A stretch of 64,000 bases of DNA from Micromonospora sp. C28SCA-DRY-2. Its GTDB lineage: Bacteria > Actinomycetota > Actinomycetes > Mycobacteriales > Micromonosporaceae. Both the position numbers and the translations under genes were made by a program. The notes under the pieces were generated by a model. It searched no databases. It was not told where the DNA came from and saw only the letters and a program-made list of their open reading frames with translations. Below are positions 24,628 through 32,581 of the stretch, one piece after another (position 1 is the first letter of the stretch; every line of letters begins with the position of its first letter). Where the stretch lies: positions 930,001 through 994,000 of the forward strand of contig NZ_JAUMKD010000001.1 in NCBI RefSeq assembly GCF_030519475.1, in the 5' to 3' direction.

Positions 24628-24804
24628 GGTAGGCCTCCCGCGGCTTCCGGCAGCGGTGCGGCCGACCCGCCGCACCGCATCCTCGGCCAGTGGTACGGCC
24701 CCCGCCCCCCGAAAGTTCAATCCCGGCGCTCAGCACGAGCAGACACCCATCGGTGCGAAACAACTATCGGTGAGGGTTTCACCGGTGACGGTCTTCCCGG
24801 CGAG

Positions 24805-25515
24805 TCAGACCAGGCCGGCGTCGTGCACCAGCAGGGCCACCTGCACCCGGTTGTTCAGGTCGAGCCGGGTCAGCAGCCGGGAGACGTACGCCTTGACCGT
24901 CGCCACGCTCATGTGCAGCTCGGCGGCGATCTCGGCGTTGGTGCGCCCCTGCCCGAGCGCGACCGCGACCTCCCGCTCCCGCTCGCTGAGCCCGGCGAGC
25001 AGCCGCAGCGCCCGCTCCCGGCGCGGATCCGGCCCGGCCGCCGTGCCCGGGCCGGTGACGTGGTCGATCAGCCGGCGGGTCACCGTCGGGGAGAGGGTGG
25101 CCTCCCCCGCCGCCACCCGGAGCACCGCCCGCACGATCTCGGCCGGCGGGGTGTCCTTGAGCAGGAACCCGCTCGCCCCGGCCCGCAGCGCGCGCAGCAC
25201 CTGGTCGTCGGCGTCGAAGGTGGTCAGCACCAGCACCTCCGGCGGCCGGGGCAGCGAGCGCAGCGCCTCGGTGGCGGCCAGCCCGTCGAGCCGGGGCATC
25301 CGGATGTCCATCAGCACCACGTCCGGCGCGTACGCGTCGACCGCGGCGGGCACCTCGCTGCCGTCCGCGGCCTCGCCGACCACCAGCAGGTCGGGCACCC
25401 CGCCGAGGATCATCGACAGCCCGGCCCGGACCAGCGGGTCGTCGTCGACGATCAGCACCCGCACCGGCCCGTCGGCGGCCGGCCCGGGTGCGCCCGCCGT
25501 CGCCGGCCCGGTCAC
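24805..25515 (-). CDS. Response regulator, NarL/LuxR family
   Basis: A 236-residue regulator. Receiver domain with acidic residues in LIVDDDP, phosphoacceptor Asp70 (VVLMDIRMPRLDG), and a LuxR HTH at the C-terminus (LSEREREVAVALGQG, then TNAEIAAELHMSVATVKAYV). The GTG at 25515 overlaps the stop of the kinase gene by 4 nt (GTGA). An alternative start 16 residues later (VRVLIVDDDP) would remove a non-conserved leader. It is probably the regulator of the divergent ABC operon at 26887. Confidence 0.92.
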   Translation of the reverse strand: MTGPATAGAPGPAADGPVRVLIVDDDPLVRAGLSMILGGVPDLLVVGEAADGSEVPAAVDAYAPDVVLMDIRMPRLDGLAATEALRSLPRPPEVLVLTTFDADDQVLRALRAGASGFLLKDTPPAEIVRAVLRVAAGEATLSPTVTRRLIDHVTGPGTAAGPDPRRERALRLLAGLSEREREVAVALGQGRTNAEIAAELHMSVATVKAYVSRLLTRLDLNNRVQVALLVHDAGLV

Positions 25516-26753
25516 GCCGGCCACGGCAGCCAGGCGGCCAGCCGGAAGTCGCCGGAGTCGTCGCGGCCGTACTCCAGCCGCCCGCCGGCCAGGTGGACCC
25601 GTTCGCTGATGCCGACCAGGCCGGTGCCGGCCCCCGGGATCTCCGGGCCGGTGATCCCGCCGACCGGCCACCGGTTGCGGATCTCCACGGTCAGCCCGTC
25701 ACCCGGGGCGCCGGCCACGTCGACGGTCACCGCCGCGCCGGCGGCGTGCTTGCGGGCGTTGGTCAGCCCCTCCTGCACGATCCGGTAGACGCTGCGGCCG
25801 ACCGCGGCCGGCAGCCGCTCGGCCGCACCGACCAGGTCGCGCACGCTGACCCGTACCCCTGCCGTCCGGGACTCCTCGATCAACGCGGGCAGATCCTCCA
25901 GGGTGGGTTGCGGGCGCTCCGGGGCCTGCCCGGCGCCGGTCTCGGCGCGGAGCACCCCGATCACCTCGCGCAGGTCCTGCAGGGCGGCGTGCGCGCTGCC
26001 CCGGATCACCCCGGCCGCCCGCGCGACCTCCTCCGGCGGGGCGTCCGGACGGAACTCCAGCGCCCCGGCGTGCAGGCTGAGCAGCGAGATCCGGTGCGCC
26101 AGCACGTCGTGCATCTCGCGGGCGATCCGGGTGCGCTCCAGCTGTCGCGCCTGCGCCACCCGCAACTGCTGCTCCGCCTCGGCCCGCTCGGCGCGCTCCC
26201 GCAGCGACACCACCAGCTGCCGGCGGGCCCGGACGAACATCCCCCAGGCCAGCACCGCGACCAGGACCAGCACCGTCCAGATCATCGCCGGCCAGAAGCC
26301 CATGGCGGGATCGGGACGCAGCTGGTAGTAGCCGAACGCGGTCAGCAGGTGCACGCCGGTCACCCCGGCCGCCAGCGGGATGGGCCGGTGCACGGTGAGG
26401 GTGAAGATGATGATCAGCAGCGCGCCCGAGGCGGTGACGGAGAACGCGGAGAGCGGCAACGTGGCCACCGCCAGGCCCACCGGCCAGCGCCGGCGTACCC
26501 AGAGCGCGGCCGCCGCGGCCAGGCCGCAGACGACGTCGACCTCCTCCAGCCAGGTGGGGCCGGTGTTCAGCGCGAACTGCGGGTCGGGCGAGGCCGCGTC
26601 GGCGGCCGAGAGCAACACCCAGACCAGGGCGATCAGGAAGCAGACACTGTCGATGATCCAGTCGCGGGTGGTCCGCCGGGCCCGCCCGGCCGCCTCGGTC
26701 AACGCGCCCGGCAGCAGCCAGGGGTGGTCGGGTGCGGCGGCGGTGCTGGTCAC
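25512..26753 (-). CDS. Sensor histidine kinase, NarL-type (HisKA_3)
   Basis: A 413-residue membrane kinase. About five or six hydrophobic segments in the first 175 residues (starting at ~33), then a HisKA_3 dimerisation domain with His215 in IAREMHDVLAHRISLLSLHA and a C-terminal HATPase with GTGLVGISERV. Pairs with the overlapping regulator. GTG at 26753 is directly preceded by a -10 box and 6 nt, so the operon mRNA seems leaderless. Homologous pairs commonly control an adjacent ABC exporter or the cell-envelope response. Confidence 0.9.
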   Translation of the reverse strand: MTSTAAAPDHPWLLPGALTEAAGRARRTTRDWIIDSVCFLIALVWVLLSAADAASPDPQFALNTGPTWLEEVDVVCGLAAAAALWVRRRWPVGLAVATLPLSAFSVTASGALLIIIFTLTVHRPIPLAAGVTGVHLLTAFGYYQLRPDPAMGFWPAMIWTVLVLVAVLAWGMFVRARRQLVVSLRERAERAEAEQQLRVAQARQLERTRIAREMHDVLAHRISLLSLHAGALEFRPDAPPEEVARAAGVIRGSAHAALQDLREVIGVLRAETGAGQAPERPQPTLEDLPALIEESRTAGVRVSVRDLVGAAERLPAAVGRSVYRIVQEGLTNARKHAAGAAVTVDVAGAPGDGLTVEIRNRWPVGGITGPEIPGAGTGLVGISERVHLAGGRLEYGRDDSGDFRLAAWLPWPA

Positions 26754-26759
26754 CTGGCC

Positions 26760-26765
26760 ATGCTA
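26760..26765 (-). promoter_or_regulatory. -10 box, leaderless start of the NarL-type kinase
   Basis: TAGCAT on the minus strand, 6 nt, then GTG at 26753. Confidence 0.5.
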
Positions 26766-26789
26766 GGCAGCCGCGCCGAGCCGCGACCA

Positions 26790-26827
26790 GCTACCAAAGT
26801 CGAGACCTCGACCTCGACCAAGGTAGC
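26790..26827. promoter_or_regulatory. Inverted repeat between two-component and ABC operons
   Basis: Arms of 15 nt (26790-26804 and 26813-26827; GCTACC...TCGAG facing CTCGAC...GGTAGC) match at 12 of 15 positions. It lies in the 133-nt divergent region and is a good candidate for binding of the response regulator. Confidence 0.5.
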
Positions 26828-26886
26828 CGCGGGGCGAGACCGCCGGCCGCTGCGGGTGACCGACCGGCTCCGGCAGGGTCGTCGGC

Positions 26887-27840
26887 ATGATCACCGTCGA
26901 ACACCTCACCAAGCGGTACGGGCGGCACACCGCCGTCGACGACGTGTCGTTCCGCTGCGAGCCGGGCACCGTCACCGGCTTCCTCGGCCCGAACGGGGCC
27001 GGCAAGTCCACCACGATGCGGATGATCTGCGGCCTCACCCCGCCGACCGCCGGCAGCAGCACCGTCAGCGGGCGGCCCTACCGGCAGCTGCCCAACCCGG
27101 GCCGCGAGGTGGGGGTGCTGCTGGACGCCTCGGCCCAGCACGCCGGGCGGACCGGCCGGGAGGCGCTGAGCGTCGCCGCCCAGGTGATGGGCGTGGACCG
27201 CCGCGAGGTGGCCGCCAAGCTCGACCTGGTCGGGCTGGACGGGACCGCCGCGAAGCGCCGGGTGCGGGCGTACTCGCTGGGCATGCGGCAGCGGCTCGGC
27301 CTGGCGCACGCGCTGCTCGGCGATCCTCGGGTGCTCATCCTCGACGAGCCGGCCAACGGCCTGGACCCGGAGGGCATCTTCTGGATGCGCGGCCTGCTGC
27401 GCGACTTCGCCGACCGGGGCGGCACGGTGCTGCTCTCCTCGCACCTGCTGCGCGAGGTCGAGGCGGTGGCCGACCGGCTGGTGGTGATCGGCGGCGGCCG
27501 GATCGTGGCCCAGGGCGACAAGGCCGAACTGCTGGCCGGCGCCGGCACCCGGGTACGCGCCCGGGACCCGCAGGCCCTGCGCCGGGCGCTGGACGCGGCC
27601 GGCCTCGACGTGACCGGTGGCACCGACGGGGGGCTGCTGGTGCACGCCGAGGCCGAGGCCGTCGGCCAGGCCGCCGCCGACGCCGGTGTCGCGCTCACCG
27701 AACTGCGCCCCGCCGACGGCGGCGGCCTGGAGCAACTCTTCCTCACCCTCACCGCCGGCGAGGCCAACGGCGCCGGCACGCACTCCGGTGCCGGCGACAG
27801 CCGCACCACCGGCCAGCCGACCCGGGAGATCGTCCGATGA
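26887..27840 (+). CDS. ABC transporter ATP-binding protein
   Basis: A 317-residue ATPase of the CcmA/BcrA type. Walker A GPNGAGKST (34-42), signature region SLGMRQRLGLAHA, Walker B VLILDEPANGLDPEG, then a switch histidine in LLSSHLL. The C-terminal ~100 residues are the extra domain usual in drug or lantibiotic self-protection exporters. It overlaps the permease gene by 4 nt (ATGA). It is divergent from the NarL-type two-component system. Substrate unknown. Confidence 0.92.
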   Translation: MITVEHLTKRYGRHTAVDDVSFRCEPGTVTGFLGPNGAGKSTTMRMICGLTPPTAGSSTVSGRPYRQLPNPGREVGVLLDASAQHAGRTGREALSVAAQVMGVDRREVAAKLDLVGLDGTAAKRRVRAYSLGMRQRLGLAHALLGDPRVLILDEPANGLDPEGIFWMRGLLRDFADRGGTVLLSSHLLREVEAVADRLVVIGGGRIVAQGDKAELLAGAGTRVRARDPQALRRALDAAGLDVTGGTDGGLLVHAEAEAVGQAAADAGVALTELRPADGGGLEQLFLTLTAGEANGAGTHSGAGDSRTTGQPTREIVR

Positions 27841-28631
27841 CCACCAGCACCGTCGCCACCGCGCCCGCCGCCGCACCCCGGCACCACCCCGGCCTGCGCC
27901 GGCCGTCCCTGATCCGGCTCACCGGCGTGGAGCTGCGCAAGCTCGTCGACACCCGGGCCGGGTTCTGGCTGCTGGTCACCATCGGGCTGGTCGCCGCCGC
28001 CATCGTCGTCCTTCAGTTGATCTACGCCGAGGACGCCGACCAGACCTTCACCAACTTCTTCCTCCCCTCGCTGCTGCCGGTCGGCATCCTGCTGCCGGTG
28101 CTCGGCATCCTCTCGATCACCAGCGAGTGGTCGCAGCGCACCGCGCTCACCACGTACGCCCTGGTGCCCCGGCGGGAGCGGGTGATCGCCGCCAAGCTCG
28201 CCGCGGTGGTGCTGGCCGCGCTGGCGTCGGTGCTGGCCAGCCTGGCGGTGGCCGCCGCCGGCACCCTGCTCGCCGGGGCGACCGGCGGCGCGGGTACCTG
28301 GCGGATCGAGGGGTCGCTGCTGCTGAACGCGGTGGTGCTCCAGGTGACCAGCGTGCTGATGGGCGCCGGTTTCGGCCTGCTGCTGCTGAACACCCCGCTG
28401 GCCGTCGTCAGCTACCTGGTGCTGCCGACCGTCTGGTCGATCCTCGGCGAGCTGGTCCGCCCGCTGCGCGGACCGGCCGGCTGGCTGGACACCGGGCGCA
28501 CCATGGAGCCGCTGCTCTCCCCGGACGTGACCGCCGGGCAGTGGGGCCGGCTCGGGGTGTCGCTGCTGGTCTGGCTGGTCGTGCCGGTGGTCGCCGGGCT
28601 GGTCCGTACGCTGCGCCGCGAGGTGTCCTGA
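27837..28631 (+). CDS. ABC transporter permease
   Basis: A 264-residue membrane protein with about six hydrophobic segments, beginning near residue 40 (FWLLVTIGLVAAAIVVL). It pairs with the ATPase at 26887 through an ATGA overlap, forming an ABC-2 type exporter with two copies of each subunit. The segment EWSQRTALTTYALVPRR is typical for ABC-2 permeases of the BcrB/YhgE sort. Substrate unknown. Confidence 0.88.
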   Translation: MTTSTVATAPAAAPRHHPGLRRPSLIRLTGVELRKLVDTRAGFWLLVTIGLVAAAIVVLQLIYAEDADQTFTNFFLPSLLPVGILLPVLGILSITSEWSQRTALTTYALVPRRERVIAAKLAAVVLAALASVLASLAVAAAGTLLAGATGGAGTWRIEGSLLLNAVVLQVTSVLMGAGFGLLLLNTPLAVVSYLVLPTVWSILGELVRPLRGPAGWLDTGRTMEPLLSPDVTAGQWGRLGVSLLVWLVVPVVAGLVRTLRREVS

Positions 28632-28633
28632 GC

Positions 28634-29374
28634 ATGGACGGCTACGGCGCGCCCACCCGGGTCGACGGCGGCGCGAGCGAGCTGGCGATCCTCTGGGTGG
28701 GCCTGCCGGCCGCCGGCGCCGGGGCCGGCGCCCTGCTCGCCCGGTTCGCGGGCTGGATCGCCGACCTGCCCTGGGCACCGGTGCAGCAGCTCTTCGAGGT
28801 CGTCGACCGGCTGCCCGACCCGCAGGCCGGTATCGGCGGGCTGGCCGTCGGCGCGCTGGGCGGGTTGGTGCTCGGCGCCATGGGCGCCGCGGAACGGCTG
28901 GTCGTCACCGTGGACGTCGAGCGGGTCCGGTTGGGCCGCGGCGGCGCGGAGCGGGACGTCGAGCGGCGGGCCACCCGCGCGGTCTTCGTCGACGGCAAGG
29001 ATCTCGTGCTGCTCGGCGCGGACGACGAGGAGCTGGCCCGGGAGCGCTCGGACCTGTCCGCCGGGCGGCTGGCCGAGGCGTTCCGCGGGCGGGGCTGGCC
29101 GTGGACCGACGGCGACCCGCACCGGGAGGCGTACCGGCGGTGGGTGCCGGGGCTGCCGGGACTGCCAAGTGGCGCGGACGCGCTGCTGCGGGCCCGCCAG
29201 CGCGCCCTGGACAAGGAGAAGGGCGGCGAGGTCCGGGAGCTGCGCGTCGAGCTGGCCCGCCGCGGGGTGGTGGTCCGCGACGACGGCAAGCGCCAGTACT
29301 GGCGGTTGACCCGATCGGCGGTACCCGGGCCGGACCCGGCCACTTCCGGTGAGCGGGAGGTCGGCGAACGGTAG
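28634..29374 (+). CDS. YqeB-like membrane protein
   Basis: A 246-residue protein with two N-terminal membrane segments (~17-40 and ~65-88) followed by a PH-like beta domain (TVDVERVRLGRGG, AVFVDGKDLVLLGAD) and a helical C-terminus ending in VVRDDGKRQYWR. This layout matches actinobacterial proteins annotated as YqeB. The ATG at 28634 lies 2 nt after the permease stop, so it is the third gene of the ABC operon. Its role is unknown. Confidence 0.75.
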   Translation: MDGYGAPTRVDGGASELAILWVGLPAAGAGAGALLARFAGWIADLPWAPVQQLFEVVDRLPDPQAGIGGLAVGALGGLVLGAMGAAERLVVTVDVERVRLGRGGAERDVERRATRAVFVDGKDLVLLGADDEELARERSDLSAGRLAEAFRGRGWPWTDGDPHREAYRRWVPGLPGLPSGADALLRARQRALDKEKGGEVRELRVELARRGVVVRDDGKRQYWRLTRSAVPGPDPATSGEREVGER

Positions 29375-29413
29375 CGTTGCTGGCGACGAGTCCCTGGGCG
29401 CGGGGAGCGCACG

Positions 29414-29971
29414 ATGACCGAGCAGCAGCCGTACCGGGTGGTGGCGCGGCAACCCGGCTTCGAGCTGCGCCGCTACCCGGCCCACCTGGTGGCCGAGATG
29501 CAGGTCGAAGGGACGTTCGAACGGGTCGCCGCCGAGGCGTTCCGGCCGCTGGCCGCGTACCTCGGCGGCGCCAACCGGCCCCGGTCGGCCGGCGCGGTCG
29601 GTCCGGTAGCGCAGCGGACCGGTCCGCAGACCATCGCGATGACGGCGCCGATCGTGCAGGAGGAGGGGGAGCGCCCGGGGAGCTGGCTGGTGCGGTTCGT
29701 GCTGCCCGCCCGGTTCACCGCGGCCACCCTGCCCGAGCCCGCGGATCCCCGGGTGCGCACGCGGGAGATCCCGGAGCAGCTCGCCGCCGCCGTCCGGTTC
29801 GCCGGGCGGTGGACGGCGCGGGAGTTCGACCGGCGGGCCACCGCGCTGGGCCGGGCGGTCACCGCCGCCGGGCTGCGCCCGACCGGCGCGGTGCGCTACG
29901 CCCGCTTCGACCCGCCGTGGAAACCGTGGTTCCTGCGCCGCAACGAGGTGGTGCTCCCGGTCGCCGAGTGA
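29414..29971 (+). CDS. SOUL-family heme-binding protein
   Basis: A 185-residue protein of the SOUL/HBP family. It opens with the family pattern FELRRYPAHLVAEMQVEG, has IAMTAPIVQE in the middle, and ends with YARFDPPWKPWFLRRNEV, which are the usual conserved blocks. Bacterial SOUL proteins bind heme or tetrapyrrole loosely, and their role is not settled. ATG at 29414, 39 nt after the YqeB-like gene, possibly in the same transcript. Confidence 0.87.
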   Translation: MTEQQPYRVVARQPGFELRRYPAHLVAEMQVEGTFERVAAEAFRPLAAYLGGANRPRSAGAVGPVAQRTGPQTIAMTAPIVQEEGERPGSWLVRFVLPARFTAATLPEPADPRVRTREIPEQLAAAVRFAGRWTAREFDRRATALGRAVTAAGLRPTGAVRYARFDPPWKPWFLRRNEVVLPVAE

Positions 29972-30082
29972 GCCGGTCGGGCACCTCGCGGGGCGCATCT
30001 CCGGATTGGAGATTCACGCCCGCGGGGTCGGGGTAACGCAGGACGCGTCCCGCGCGGGGCGGGACCGGGAAGGGGGACGACG

Positions 30083-31531
30083 ATGACCTCCGGAAGCGGC
30101 GTCGCGGGCGGTGGCAGCGGCATCTTCCGGCGCAAGCCGGTCGAGGAGATCGCCGACACCAGCGAGGAGCAGCTGTCCCGGTCCCTCGGGCTCTGGCAGC
30201 TCACCGCGATCGGTGTCGGCGGCATCATCGGCGCTGGCATCTTCGCCCTGGCCGGCGCGGTGGCCAGCGAGACCGCCGGCCCGGCGGTGCTGGTGTCGTT
30301 CCTGATCGCCGGCCTGGCCAGCGCGGCCGCCGCGCTGTCCTACGCGGAGTTCGCCGGCATGATCCCGAAGGCCGGCTCGGCCTACACCTACGGCTACGCC
30401 GTGCTCGGCGAGGCGGTGGGCTGGTTCATCGGCTGGGACCTGCTGCTGGAGTACACGGCGATCGTGGCGGTGGTGGCCATCGGCATCTCCGGCTACTTCA
30501 GCTTCCTCGTCGGCGAGCTGGGGCTGGAGCTGCCGGCCTGGATGCTCGGCGCGCCGGGCACCGGCGACGGGCACGTGGTCGACCTCTTCGCGGTGCTGCT
30601 CTGCCTGCTGATCGCCTACCTGCTCAACCTGGGGATCAAGACCGCCGCCCGGTTCGAGACGTTCGTGGTCGGGCTGAAGGTCGCCGTGGTGCTGCTGGTG
30701 ATCGTGGTCGGCTTCTTCTACGTCAAGACCGCCAACTACTCGCCGTTCTTCCCGTTCGGGGTGAGCGGGGCGTTCACCGGCGCGGCCACCGTCTTCTTCG
30801 CGGTGTTCGGCTACGACGCGATGAGCACCGCCGCCGAGGAGTCCCGGGACGCCCGCCGGCACATGCCGAAGGCGATCATCTACTCGCTGGCCATCTCGAT
30901 GGTGCTGTACGTGCTGGCCACCCTGGTCCTCACCGGCATGCAGAACTACCGGGACATCGACCCGGAGAGCGGCTTCTCCTCCGCGTTCACCTCGGTGGGC
31001 CTGTCCGGGCTGGCCAGCGTCATCGCGGTGGGCGCGATCATCGGCATCCTGACGGTGATGTTCACCTTCATGCTCGGCGTGACCCGGGTGTGGTTCTCGA
31101 TGAGCCGGGACGGCCTGCTGCCCGGCTGGTTCGCCAAGCTGCACCCGGTGCGCCGGGTGCCCAGCCGGGTGACCTGGATCGTCGGGGTCGGCTCGGCGTT
31201 GATCGCCGGCTTCCTGCCGATCCGCGAGGCGGCGGAGCTGACCAACATCGGCATCCTGCTCGCCTTCGTGGTGGTCTGCATCGCGGTGATCGTGCTGCGC
31301 TACCGCCGCCCCGAGGCGCCGCGCACCTTCCGGCTGCCGGGCATGCCGGTGGTGCCGGCGATCGGCGCCCTCTTCTCGGTCTGGCTGATCACCTTCCTGG
31401 CGCCGGAGACCTGGCTGCGCTTCGCGGTCTGGTTCCTGATCGGCGCACTGATCTACGCCTTCTACGGCTACCGCCGGTCGGCGCTGGCCCGGCGCGGCCC
31501 GTCGGGTCCGGCCGGGCGGTCCGGGCGGTAG
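30083..31531 (+). CDS. Amino acid permease, APC superfamily (cationic amino acid transporter-like)
   Basis: A 482-residue transporter with 12 predicted membrane segments. The first helix carries the substrate-binding motif GVGGIIGAGIFALAG; AEFAGMIPKAGSAYTY follows in helix 3. The order and the segment VFFAVFGYDAMSTAAEE match the CAT group (proton-coupled cationic amino acid uptake). ATG at 30083 after GGAAGGGGG. Its 3' end overlaps the convergent membrane gene by 64 nt (31468-31531). Confidence 0.9.
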   Translation: MTSGSGVAGGGSGIFRRKPVEEIADTSEEQLSRSLGLWQLTAIGVGGIIGAGIFALAGAVASETAGPAVLVSFLIAGLASAAAALSYAEFAGMIPKAGSAYTYGYAVLGEAVGWFIGWDLLLEYTAIVAVVAIGISGYFSFLVGELGLELPAWMLGAPGTGDGHVVDLFAVLLCLLIAYLLNLGIKTAARFETFVVGLKVAVVLLVIVVGFFYVKTANYSPFFPFGVSGAFTGAATVFFAVFGYDAMSTAAEESRDARRHMPKAIIYSLAISMVLYVLATLVLTGMQNYRDIDPESGFSSAFTSVGLSGLASVIAVGAIIGILTVMFTFMLGVTRVWFSMSRDGLLPGWFAKLHPVRRVPSRVTWIVGVGSALIAGFLPIREAAELTNIGILLAFVVVCIAVIVLRYRRPEAPRTFRLPGMPVVPAIGALFSVWLITFLAPETWLRFAVWFLIGALIYAFYGYRRSALARRGPSGPAGRSGR

Positions 31532-32484
31532 CCGAGGGCGGGCGGGAAGGCCAGCAGCAGCGCCATCCCGAGGCCGGCGAGCACCCCGGACAGCGAGTAC
31601 AGCACGTCGGAGTCGGCGCTGTTGATGGCGGTGTTGCCGGCCAGCGCGGTCAGCGGCGCGCCCGGGTTGAGCGGCAGCGTGCCGATGACCACGATCAGCA
31701 GCATCACGTACGGGCCGAGCAGTGCGGCCAGGGCGGCGAGGCCGTGCCACCGCCAGACCGGCCGCCCGTCCGGCCAGTCCCAGGCCAGCAGGGTGACGCC
31801 GGTCAGCAGCACCGCGCCGAGCAGCACGCCCGGCAGGAACCGCGGGCCGGGCGGCGTGACCCGCATCAGGGCGATGCCGACGGCGGCCGCCGCGCCGATC
31901 CCGACCGCCAGCCGCTGCCGGGCCGGGTGCCACCCCGGCGCCGCCGCCAGCGCGCAGCCGAGCGTCAGGGCGAGCAGCAGCAGGCTGGTGACGACCGCCG
32001 CCCGGCCCAGTTCCGGCTCCCGGTCGGTCGGTGACTCGATGCCCGCGGCGATCAGCACCGACAGGCCGGTGACGCAGGCGGTGGCGACCAGCGCCCGCCG
32101 GTCGCGGCCGCCGCGCTGCCGGCGTACGGCGAGGGCGGCGGTGCCGGCGACGGCCGCGCAGCCGGCGACGGCGAGCAGCACGCTGAACCCGGGCCCGGTG
32201 GGGTCGGCCCGGTCGACGGCCACGTCGGCGGCCAGCCACACACCGCCCAGCAGCACCGCCGGGACGGTCCACCCCCGGTTGCCGCCGCCGGCCAGCACGA
32301 GCCCCGCCACCGCCCCGACGATCGCCACGAAGCGCAGGTCACGGGCCCAGTAGGCGTTGTTGCCGGCGAGTGCCTCGGGCCACGGCCCGAGCGGCTCGGT
32401 CAGCGGTTGCAGGACGGTCATGCCGAGCGCCCAGAGCACCGCCGCGACGGCGGCGAGGAGGAGACCGGCGGGGCGTACGCGCAT
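31468..32484 (-). CDS. Multi-pass membrane protein of unknown function
   Basis: A 338-residue protein with about nine hydrophobic segments; between them lies a periplasmic-type loop with NNAYWARDLRF. No enzyme motif is recognised. ATG at 32484 is preceded by TAGGGT and 6 nt, so it looks leaderless. The last 64 nt overlap the 3' end of the amino acid permease on the other strand, so the two transcripts are partly antisense. Confidence 0.75.
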   Translation of the reverse strand: MRVRPAGLLLAAVAAVLWALGMTVLQPLTEPLGPWPEALAGNNAYWARDLRFVAIVGAVAGLVLAGGGNRGWTVPAVLLGGVWLAADVAVDRADPTGPGFSVLLAVAGCAAVAGTAALAVRRQRGGRDRRALVATACVTGLSVLIAAGIESPTDREPELGRAAVVTSLLLLALTLGCALAAAPGWHPARQRLAVGIGAAAAVGIALMRVTPPGPRFLPGVLLGAVLLTGVTLLAWDWPDGRPVWRWHGLAALAALLGPYVMLLIVVIGTLPLNPGAPLTALAGNTAINSADSDVLYSLSGVLAGLGMALLLAFPPALGYRPDRPAGPDGPRRASADRR

Positions 32485-32490
32485 GGCCGC

Positions 32491-32496
32491 ACCCTA
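32491..32496 (-). promoter_or_regulatory. -10 box, leaderless start of membrane protein
   Basis: TAGGGT on the minus strand, 6 nt, then the ATG at 32484. Confidence 0.5.
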
Positions 32497-32529
32497 GCCG
32501 CCGGCGACCCGACGGGCGGCCCCGGACGG

Positions 32530-32567
32530 CCGTGGGCCCGCACCGGAGAACCGGTGCGGGCCCACGG
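32530..32567 (-). terminator. Terminator of the metalloprotease gene
   Basis: Perfect 17-bp stem (32530-32546 with 32551-32567) and a 4-nt loop AGAA, just after the stop at 32582 on the minus strand. Confidence 0.82.
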
Positions 32568-32581
32568 GTTATGGGGTGGTG

